Source: Bagarius yarrelli
Taxonomy: Eukaryota > Chordata > Actinopteri > Siluriformes > Sisoridae
Length of the DNA stretch: 64,000 bases
Direction: 5' to 3'
NCBI GenBank assembly: GCA_005784505.1
Contig: VCAZ01000050.1
Coordinates: 2,974,001 to 3,038,000, forward strand
Position numbers and translations under genes: made by a program. Below are positions 21,901 through 27,122 of this stretch, in pieces. The notes beneath the pieces are model-generated. The model worked only from the letters and a program-made list of their open reading frames with translations. It made no database searches and had not been told where the DNA came from. The number at the start of each line of letters is the position of its first letter. The stretch's first letter is position 1.

Positions 21901-23979
21901 CGCCATTTACGTTCTAGTTCACGGGCGCTCTGTTTTAAAGAAGTTTTTATCTATTGTAGAGCGGAATGCGGCATCTATATATTCAGTCGCCTGCTTGAGT
22001 TCGAGTCTGTTGGATCAGACGGAGATCCAATGACAGAAGACACTTCTGGAATTTTCACAATCAGTGAAAGAGTGTCTGTTCGGTGCAGTGTTTTGCCGTG
22101 TCCACTTGCTCTGATAGAAATAGCAGGGTTGTTTTGGGGTGTTGTGACATTAACAAAGTCTAAAAAGAACTCAAGTCAGAATCGAACCCGGGTCGGTGCT
22201 GGCACCCTAACCCACTACACCACAGCACCGGCCAACACGGCTATTAAATAGTGTTAGTTTTTACTTTAATGTTAAATGGATCCTACAGTATAGGATACTG
22301 CTTATTTCTGCACTATTGCAGTACATGTTTATACCCTTTTCTAGAAATTTCTAGAATTGAGTGTTGTATGCTGTAGTCTGTGATGTTATTGTTATCTGAT
22401 CTGATGTGATCTGATGTTATTTAATCAGTACTCTGTCTTTCTTCCTCTTTCTGGCTCGTTTTCCTCCCTGTCACTTGCACAGTATTGTTATTATCTGACC
22501 TGAATTGGCCCGATTTGTCTGGTGTTTTAGCTGACCTCAGCTTTCTGTAATTAAATTAGAGAATCTCATTCCAAAGCAATCTCTTAATTAAAAAAACCTT
22601 TCATATTTCACTTGCAGTATTTTTTTCATTAGGAATAGATGGGTGGATGTAGACTTAGAAACACAGTTCAGCGGTTGGATAAAGATGATATAAATGTGAA
22701 TTAGTGTTTAAGGGGATGAACCTGAAACTGCTTTTATGTACTTGGCTCATAGTGTGTTACTGATTTGCTTTTGTTACTGATTATTAACTGCAGATTGGTG
22801 TGTGTGTGTGTGACTAGGCTGGAGTTGGAGGAGCTGAATGGAGCAGTCTTGTTCGTGAAGCCTGTACTGAGGTGCTGAAGCTGGCTCCGTGTCCCGTGGC
22901 GTCACTTTTCCTGGCTCTGCTTCAGTTTTCTATCAAGATGGGAGCCAGGTACTACATTTACAAGAGTGTTGCGTGACTTCGATCGAATTTTATGCACGAT
23001 ATTAGACAGAAACTGACATTGTGATACTTTTTTTTTATGTGATATAAAAAAAATTCACCTAATAAATTAAATATCTCTATTTGGGCATAATTTATTATTT
23101 TCTAATGATTGTGTAGATTTTGTAAAAAAGTGAATCTGTGTAAAATATAATACACAAATTATAATAATAAATAAATACAACAGAACAGAAGATGTAAATG
23201 AAATGAGTTTTATGTTTTTCACGAGCTTCAGATACAGAAATTGAATAATTAAATATATCACATATATAATAAATCACAATGTTTATCTTCACTGTATAAA
23301 TTAGACACAATTAATCTTTGTTAAAGTTATAAAAGTGATTGTTTTTTATGTCTAAAGGATTTAAAAATGTTTAAACAGGAACAGAACTTAAAACTATGAA
23401 CAAATGATAAACTTTTCCTCCTTTATTACACTTCACAATTAATCCACAAATCACACGTGTTCTGAACTGTGATACAGTCGACTATAACCCCCACCTGACA
23501 TCCGGTCATGTGACTATTGCAGATACACACATTGCGATACGATATCGATGCTGAAACGATTTATCGTGCAGCCCTAATAAATCAGAATATATTTTCTCCA
23601 GGGACACACGGCGTCTGTTGGAGAAGATTGTCTACGGATCGGTTTCAGGAGATGTAAAAACAGTAGCGGCAGTGGCTCGCTGGTACCTCCTGCGTCACCT
23701 GCATGCCAAAGACGACCTGGAGCTGATAGATGTAAGGACACATGCCATGATAAGTTTACATCTTCGCAGATAAGACTGACTTACAAGAGTTTCAGTTGTT
23801 TATATAAAATAAACAACTGAAACAGTGGTCAGAGTGTCAGTCAGATTGTATGTTATATTGTTATAATGGTGGAACTGTTCTCTGAACATGTATTGTTGTT
23901 TTCGTAGACTTTAATGATGAAGGCTGAAGCAGCGGGAGATTTCAGGCTCCTCGAGTTCCATAAAAGGCTGTACCCCTGA
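1459..23979 (+). CDS. ttc37: Tetratricopeptide repeat protein 37 (Ski complex scaffold SKI3), 3' 31 exons
   Basis: TTC37/SKIC3 is the TPR scaffold of the cytoplasmic Ski complex, which holds the SKI2 helicase and WD-repeat SKI8 and passes RNA 3' ends to the exosome. Exons read here: 1459-1583, 1673-1759, 1845-1948, 2034-2160, 3425-3604, 3691-3815, 3914-4164, 4817-4919, 5000-5182, 6251-6395, 6473-6551, 6929-6990, 8036-8092, 8183-8251, 8348-8422, 9694-9835, 11589-11682, 11867-11944, 12773-12897, 12997-13120, 13204-13428, 14091-14163, 14764-14817, 14904-15015, 16246-16374, 17211-17335, 18107-18271, 18935-19087, 22818-22948, 23602-23731, 23908-23979. Each has an AG acceptor and, except the last, a GT donor. 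Phases agree throughout: 3704 nt give 2 carried bases, 1233 codons and TGA. Segments such as GSYDTMDLFRHTTEL, GYAYWVC and ARWYLLRHLHAKDD match vertebrate TTC37 as I know it. The first roughly 350 residues lie before the window. Exon edges are by eye. Confidence 0.96.
2281..2426 (-). mobile_element. Degraded V-SINE
   Basis: Reverse-strand fragment with 'aacttacatttatct', 'cctcaggggcccggcag' and 'agcttggtggtgctg'. The V-domain core is worn. Confidence 0.55.
2665..3135. mobile_element. Non-autonomous TIR element, family 'gggctgcacgata', copy 1
   Basis: Begins TAGGGCTGCACGATATT and ends near 'atgatatattgccct', an eroded reverse complement. Internal sequence 'aactgacattgtgata...' and 'cacaattaatccacaaa' type segments are shared with 14390-14585 and 22990-23576. 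No clear target duplication remains. It lies in ttc37 intron 4. Confidence 0.65.
4598..4765 (-). mobile_element. V-SINE
   Basis: Reverse-strand copy: V-domain 'cttatccggagtgactta', 'actgagcaattgggg', 'cagtccaacaccttaacc' (tRNA-like head). Confidence 0.75.
5601..6223. mobile_element. PIF/Harbinger-like MITE with TAA target duplication
   Basis: Left end GGCCCTGTCCCAATACCC; right end reads as the reverse complement of gccctgtcctaataccc. TAA flanks both sides (5598-5600 and 6224-6226), the 3-bp target duplication typical of PIF/Harbinger. A palindromic MITE (6011-6209) is nested near the right end. An alternative inner right end at about 6008 exists but has no TAA. No transposase frame is present. 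Confidence 0.7.
6011..6209. mobile_element. Palindromic MITE ('gtcctgcagagtttagct' family)
   Basis: One half reads 'ggtgtcctgcagagtttagc' and the other 'gagctaaactttgcaggaca', so the element can fold on itself. It is nested in the 5601-6223 element. Related copies are at 15661-15788 and 62178-62322. Confidence 0.75.
6251..9835 (+). CDS. ttc37: ttc37 exon block B: short TPR exons (7 exons)
   Basis: Seven exons carry the best conserved part of the protein: CYGRALKLM opens 6251-6395, WNALGVVAMTK ends 6473-6551, and ENFALAQHGFIKSI, AWTNLGTLYL, AHQAFKIAQSLEP, GSYDTMDLFRHTTEL and GYAYWVCSTLLDKSNRDTEL follow. The 57-, 69- and 75-bp exons (8036-8422) are all phase 0 at both ends, so skipping any of them would keep the frame. 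Four V-SINE copies fill the intron before 8036, and an 8-bp-duplicated hAT-type MITE lies in the intron before 9694. Confidence 0.92.
7019..7053. repeat. CA microsatellite
   Basis: (CA)n with one interruption, 29 bp downstream of the exon ending at 6990. Confidence 0.9.
7183..7910 (-). mobile_element. Cluster of four same-direction V-SINE copies
   Basis: Reverse-strand copies at about 7183-7370, 7391-7512, 7533-7724 and 7752-7910, each with part of the V-domain 'ggcagacg..cttatccagagcgactt', 'gagcaattgggggttaa' and a head ending 'tccaacacctt'. The four differ from each other by substitutions and deletions. They fill ttc37 intron 12. Confidence 0.8.
8775..9256. mobile_element. hAT-type MITE with perfect 8-bp target duplication
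   Basis: Left end TAGGGGTGTCACAATTATT and right end aataatgacagcccta are imperfect terminal inverted repeats. The 8-bp direct repeat GTAGTGCA lies at 8767-8774 and 9257-9264. An 8-bp duplication is the hAT signature. The 482-bp body has no transposase frame, so it is non-autonomous. It lies in ttc37 intron 15. Confidence 0.85.
9651..9684. repeat. TTGCTG hexanucleotide repeat near an acceptor
   Basis: About five GTTGCT units end 9 bp before the acceptor of ttc37 exon 9694-9835. Confidence 0.85.
9848..10004 (-). mobile_element. V-SINE
   Basis: Reverse-strand copy: 'cttatccagagtgacttgca', 'ccttgctcaggggtac', 'cagtccaacaccttaacc'. Confidence 0.8.
10222..10397 (-). mobile_element. V-SINE lacking a clean V-domain
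   Basis: 'caactgagcaattatgggtt', 'ggccttgctcaggggccc', 'cagtccaacaccttaacc' on the reverse strand; the V-domain end is eroded. Confidence 0.7.
10540..10985. mobile_element. Probable LINE 3' fragment
   Basis: 'gggagaaaccaggctcagt', 'tcagttctcctccagcagg' and 'ggatctggtggcgacggtga' are typical of dispersed fish LINE (L2-like) tails. There is no coding frame of note. The family assignment is from memory and not certain. Confidence 0.4.
11589..16374 (+). CDS. ttc37: ttc37 exon block C: TPR and linker region (9 exons)
   Basis: Exons encode QAFVMLGFLNEQMQLKKQ (11589-11682), AVELLQNSP...RGYARTLC, the segment EDAVHHYSFTSLEELHDLTG, AYILTALALLQHRLGNMDTA, MLKEPIPESLLCLCALGLVH, NPGNPSLWALLSRLVPQ, GGAVAGSVACHASMTLGR (54-bp exon 14764-14817), ALLYSGINRLAAG and DPAGWAALMAACHTENVA. 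These align in order with vertebrate TTC37. The exon at 14904 was placed so the reading gives ALLYSGINRL; the other two frames break the match. The intron before 11867 is only 184 bp and nearly half is an AT repeat. Confidence 0.92.
11749..11832. repeat. AT microsatellite filling ttc37 intron 17
   Basis: (AT)n of 84 bp with two interruptions inside a 184-bp intron; the acceptor is 34 bp downstream. Confidence 0.95.
12025..12543. mobile_element. hAT-type MITE with 8-bp target duplication (7 of 8)
   Basis: Ends TAGGGGTGG... and ...CCACCACTA form short inverted repeats. Flanks ATAACTTG (12017-12024) and ATAACTTT (12544-12551) match at 7 of 8 bases. The body has 'gaatcgatt' type segments common in fish hAT MITEs and no transposase frame. 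It lies in ttc37 intron 18. Confidence 0.75.
12655..12722 (-). mobile_element. V-SINE head fragment
   Basis: 'gcagtggcaactt' to 'attagcagtccaaca' on the reverse strand only. Confidence 0.55.
13842..14026 (-). mobile_element. V-SINE
   Basis: 'tacagcatttggcagacg', 'gggccttgctcaggagcc', 'cagtccaacaccttaact' on the reverse strand. Confidence 0.8.
14390..14585. mobile_element. 3' half of TIR element, family 'gggctgcacgata', copy 2
   Basis: 'cttcacaattaatccacaaa' through 'catgtgactattgcagatac' to the end ATATCGTGCAGCCCTA closely matches 23420-23576. The 5' half is absent. It lies in ttc37 intron 22. Confidence 0.75.
15661..15788. mobile_element. Half of the palindromic MITE
   Basis: 'tagagtttagctccaaccct' to 'actctgcaggacaccaaccc' and 'gagtttggacacccctg' match the 6011-6209 family. 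Confidence 0.65.
16838..16960. repeat. Degenerate short tandem repeat 'ctggcaacactgggcggg'
   Basis: The phrase 'cccactcgatctggcaac', with 'gctgggggggggg', recurs as 'cttagtctggcaacactgg' and 'ctcaatctggtaacactgg'. About three to four worn units of roughly 35 bp. Confidence 0.5.
17211..23979 (+). CDS. ttc37: ttc37 exon block D: C-terminal exons and stop (6 exons)
   Basis: The C-terminal block encodes GWALQQTVTGLKLSDQYDEA, HPVVFLLLRQVQCERLLL, WLADVYRSQGLL...SGKLSSLLRLALLSL, WSSLVREACTEVLKLAPCPV, RRLLEKIVYGSVSGD...ARWYLLRHLHAKDD and a last 23-residue tail ending at TGA 23977-23979. Introns 25, 27 and 28 end in TG-rich sequence beside their acceptors. Intron 28 (19088-22817) is enlarged by an antisense L2 LINE. 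The tail is poorly conserved, as expected for the family's extreme C terminus. Confidence 0.92.
18443..18880 (+). mobile_element. Two tandem copies of a second tRNA-like SINE
   Basis: Copies at about 18443-18654 and 18655-18880. Both start 'aaatggttaaggc', have a box-B-like 'gggttt.agcccca', and share 'ctgtatcat' and 'cacacagtgtggtgacc'. The second ends 'gtgacaaataaag'. Relatives: 35903-36010 (plus) and 60633-60861 (minus). They lie in ttc37 intron 27. Confidence 0.7.
18889..18926. repeat. (TG)19 beside the ttc37 exon 28 acceptor
   Basis: 19 TG units, then ttgtttag, then the exon at 18935. The usual polypyrimidine tract is replaced by TG repeats. Confidence 0.95.
19168..22150 (-). mobile_element. 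5'-truncated L2-type LINE, antisense in ttc37 intron 28
   Basis: On the minus strand the element runs from about 22150 (remnant linker after the endonuclease) through a reverse transcriptase (21743 to about 20534) and C-terminal region (to about 20150) to a 3' UTR whose end is the CAATT-type microsatellite at 19168-19188. The 3' UTR contains 'cattgtcacaaagcagcttt' (plus-strand reading), a common fish LINE tail. RT sequence LLDLSAAFDTIDHNILLHRL is L2/CR1-group. The endonuclease is absent. A separate tail copy is at 32110-32350. Confidence 0.85.
20534..21743 (-). pseudogene. Broken L2 reverse transcriptase
   Basis: A 253-codon frame (21743-20982) carries PIPTHFLKQIVP, SKILEKVVAQQL, the HSTETALVKV motif and the A-box-like LLDLSAAFDTIDHNILL. 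A second frame (20959-20534) carries CYADDTQLYVS, the catalytic YxDD box, and VKDLGVILDSNLSFEAHV. The two are in different frames, with a disrupted GVPQGSVLGP-type segment between them, so no active enzyme can be made. A third piece at 20454-20263 has LVQNAAARVLT, the usual C-terminal L2 motif. Confidence 0.85.
22160..22240 (-). mobile_element. tRNA-derived SINE head fragment
   Basis: The reverse strand reads 'gtgtagtgggttagggtg' (box-A-like) and 'acccgggttcgattctgac' (box-B-like). The same motif is at 53690-53850. It is too diverged and short for a working tRNA. Confidence 0.55.
22990..23576. mobile_element. Non-autonomous TIR element, family 'gggctgcacgata', copy 3
   Basis: Starts TGCACGATATTAGACAG and ends ATCGTGCAGCCCTA. 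The internal 3' half closely matches 14390-14585. It lies in ttc37 intron 29. Confidence 0.75.
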
Positions 23980-24087
23980 GTCTGACTGTCTCCCAGTCTC
24001 ATCCACTCAGGACCATCAGCAACCTGCCATTCAAGAGCCAATACAGCAGACGCTTCCTCAATCCTGCTCGCTTCTCTAAAACACATT

Positions 24088-24288
24088 AACATTTACAGCA
24101 TTCCGGCAGACGTCCTAATCCAGAGCTACTTACATTTATCTCATTTATAAAACTGAGCAATCGGGGTTAAGGGCCTTGCTCAGGGGCTCAGCAGTGGTAA
24201 CTTTGTTGTGCCAGGAATCGAGCCACCAATTTTCTGGTTTTGCAGTCTAACATGCTTCCCCATCTTACCATGCTACCACAGCTTACTC
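24088..24288 (-). mobile_element. V-SINE in ttc37 3' region
   Basis: 'cagcattccggcagacg', 'cctaatccagagctactt', 'gggccttgctcagggg' on the reverse strand, starting 109 bp after the stop; it may form part of the 3' UTR. Confidence 0.8.
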
Positions 24289-24329
24289 TAAATCCACAAT
24301 TGAGAGTTGTTTTCAACCTGAAACTGTAA

Positions 24330-24335
24330 AATAAA
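24330..24335 (+). promoter_or_regulatory. Candidate polyadenylation hexamer for ttc37
   Basis: An AATAAA lies 351 bp after the ttc37 stop, past a V-SINE in the putative 3' UTR. AATAAA is frequent in AT-rich DNA, so this is only a candidate. Confidence 0.35.
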
Positions 24336-24951
24336 AATAATGTGATCAGATCTGCTATCGGTCTGTAATGGCTGGTAGGCTGTCCTAAAGCACTTGACCA
24401 GATAAATTAGAGAAGACGACATGCTCTTTGTGTTATTGCATATAAAGCTAGTTCAGTAAGAGTTTTAGCTTTAATTACAACATCGTGCCAGCGCATAAGG
24501 CTTGTAAGGTTTTTTCCCCCGCACTGATCTTTATAGTGCCAGTGAAATAGGAGCACTCGGGTACGATGGTCAGTAGCAGTATGAAATATGAGTGCACTTT
24601 CGCCTTCACAGCACCAGATTCATATCATCGATCCAGACAACCGCAGCCAAGAACCCTTCAACCCACAGCACCAACCGTGTTTTTTACTCCTACCCTAACA
24701 ATCGCTTCATGGATGTTCCTCACAGACAAAAATGCATTTTATACCCCACAAATTTTCCCCCCAAAAAATTACATCCTCAAAGAAACACAAAAGTAGTGAT
24801 CATTTTGTTAGATTTCTTTCAAAGGAATGATTTTTCGATCAATAAAACAATCAAAAAAAGGAAAAATCTGAGATTTCTTGTTTGTGACATATGACAGGGA
24901 CATTCAAATGACTTTATCACTCCACCTTTTATCAAATATAATAAACTATAC

Positions 24952-25110
24952 ATATTTATTCATTTTCTATACCTGCTTAGTCCCTAATTCGGGGTCACAG
25001 GAATCTGCTGGAGTCTATCCCGGCGTTCTCTGAAAGGGTTAAAGGCAGGAGGGGGACACCCTGGACAGGTCGCCTGTCCATCACAGGGCCACACACACTC
25101 ACACCTATAC
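24952..25110 (-). repeat. Dispersed fish repeat (same family as 1-240)
   Basis: 'ggggtcacaggaatctgctg', 'gagggggacaccctggacag', 'cgcctgtccatcacaggg'. Confidence 0.7.
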
Positions 25111-25178
25111 ATATTTTAAAATTAAAATAAATTCTAAATGTAAGTGTGCGCTTACAAGGTGGTATCGTAAAGTTTTGA

Positions 25179-25257
25179 GACACGCCAGCAGATGGCAGCA
25201 CGAGGCTTGATGCGAGGCTGTGCTCGCTGTGACTTTGCTGCCTTCTGTTGGCGTGTC
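25179..25257. promoter_or_regulatory. Inverted repeat carrying two CTCF-like cores
   Basis: Two 22-bp arms (25179-25200 and 25236-25257) are inverted copies with 2 mismatches and a 35-bp loop. The left arm contains CCAGCAGATGGCAGC (25185-25199), a full match to the CTCF consensus CCASYAGRKGGCRSY. The right arm on the minus strand reads CCAACAGAAGGCAGC, which matches 13 of 15 positions. It lies between the convergent 3' ends of ttc37 and fam81b. It could instead be a small MITE relic. Confidence 0.5.
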
Positions 25258-25398
25258 AAATTCAGAATGTGTTCATCTTACTCAGCCAGATGTTTAGTAT
25301 ACCATGCAGAATTTTTTTCAGCTTTTTGTGCCATATGTGTCTAGTCAACAGCAGGCATGACGTCTGAGACGATGACTAGACAGCTGTTTGACTCAGTA

Positions 25399-25564
25399 TT
25401 TACATTTACAGCATTTGGCAGACGTCCTTATCCAGAGCGACTTACATTCATGTCTTTTTCCTACAACTGAACAATTGGGGGTTAAGGGCCTTGCTCAGAG
25501 GCCCAGCTGTGGCAGATGGTGGTGCTAATTAGCAGTCCAACACCACTGCTCTACCACTTCCCAC
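25399..25564 (-). mobile_element. V-SINE
   Basis: 'tacagcatttggcagacg', 'ttatccagagcgacttac', 'cagtccaacaccactg' on the reverse strand. Confidence 0.8.
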
Positions 25565-25819
25565 TATGTGTAGGTCAGTGATGGTCCAGGCATCTTGAGA
25601 ACATTTTAAGAGAGAGCTACCCATATGCTGCATGAAAGAGCCACTTGAATGAACATGTGACCTTTAGCGCTGTAGACTGATTAAAAAAATAGAAGTCTTT
25701 AATAAAAAAAGGTGTTTATTTATTCGGAGATGTTTTGCTTTGGGGTTTTATGACTGCCGGTTGCAGGAAAAGTTGGAATGGCGGATTAAATAATGTACAG
25801 TTATAATAATCAATTTAAC

Positions 25820-25960
25820 ATACATGTTTTCGGACTGTGGGAGGAAACTGGAGAACCCAGAGTAAACCCACACACAAACACAGGGAGAACATGCAAACTC
25901 CACACAGAAAGACTCCTGCAGGGGATGCGAACCTCAGACCTTCTTGCTGTGAGGCAACAG
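25820..25960 (-). repeat. Dispersed fish repeat (same family as 1-240)
   Basis: 'tacatgttttcggactgtgg', 'gggagaacatgcaaactcc'. Confidence 0.7.
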
Positions 25961-26357
25961 TGCTAGATAATGAACCAGCAGGCTGCCTAAAATATTTGGA
26001 ATCTTGTTTTTCAAGAATTAAGAAATTCATCTAAAATGAATAGCGATACACTTTTGGAATCTGATTTAGGTTTAGATTTAGTATAAATTGATTGAAATAT
26101 AAAAGAGGTTATTCTTGCAGAGATTTTTAACATTTATGTGTGTTAAACTTGTTTTGTCTGGGGGGTTTTTTTGTAATTTAAAATAACAAACTTTTCTTGT
26201 CCATAACATAAAACGATATGCTTTATAATGTTAAATGCAACTATAAAGAGATAAAAAGTTGTGTAGCAAGCAAAGATCAAATCTTGGCAAACAGTATTAT
26301 ATTGTGTAGTAAAGAAAAAGTAGCTCAGTAATTGGGGTGTTTTACTAATTACATAAA

Positions 26358-26470
26358 TGAAAAAAGTGGTAGCGCAGTGGTTAAGGTGTTGGACTGCCCC
26401 CATTTGTTTAGTTGTGTAAAAGAGACAAATGTAAGTCGCTCTGGATAAGGACGTCTGCCAAATGCTGGAA
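26358..26470 (+). mobile_element. V-SINE with internal deletion
   Basis: The head 'gtggtagcgcagtggttaag' joins directly to 'catttgtttagttgtg' and the V-domain 'gtcgctctggataagg'. The middle (gggcccctgagcaagg) is missing. Confidence 0.8.
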
Positions 26471-26527
26471 ATTTAAGAAGATGGTAATGACAGGCTATGT
26501 TTGTACTATCCAAAATTGAGCATTTTG

Positions 26528-26660
26528 TTTAGCGACTTACATTTATCTCTTTTATACAACTGAGCAAATGGGAGTTAAGGGCCTTGCTCAGGGCCAAAGT
26601 GGTGGCTTGGTTTGCTGGGAATTGAACCTCGGTCTTTCTGGTATTAGTCCAACACCTGTG
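26528..26660 (-). mobile_element. V-SINE
   Basis: 'cgacttacatttatct', 'actgagcaaatgggagtt', 'gggccttgctcagggcc' on the reverse strand. A plus-strand head fragment is close by at 26756-26810. Confidence 0.75.
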
Positions 26661-26661
26661 C

Positions 26662-26667
26662 TTTATT
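26662..26667 (-). promoter_or_regulatory. Candidate polyadenylation hexamer for fam81b
   Basis: TTTATT on the plus strand (AATAAA on the minus strand) lies about 220 bp beyond the fam81b stop. It is position-compatible but not proven. Confidence 0.3.
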
Positions 26668-26884
26668 TTTATCACATTTATAAGTAATCTCCCTCTAGAT
26701 ATCAAACTAATGAGATTTTATTAAACAGTCATTGAGAGTGTTGGCCATGTTGGGGGAAAGTGGTAGCTCAGTGGTGAAGGTGTTGGACTGAAGATCATAA
26801 TTTTAAGTCCAAAAACCGAAACATTCACAGAGATGTAAATGTTAAAAAGCATTCCGTCCAGGTTTTCCCTGTTGTCTGATCAGC

Positions 26885-27072
26885 TCACTCATCTGTCTGT
26901 CCCACTATCATCCTTCGAATCTGCCTGATATCCTTCTTCAGTTCTCCTTTGTCCAGTTTGGCCTTGGTGTCACCAATAAGTGTCAGGGAAGCGATGGCAT
27001 CGTGCACAGACTGGAAACCTGTATCGCATCACATACACACTCTTACACATCTGTCTGTCTTTCATAAAACAC

Positions 27073-27122
<50 letters not shown>

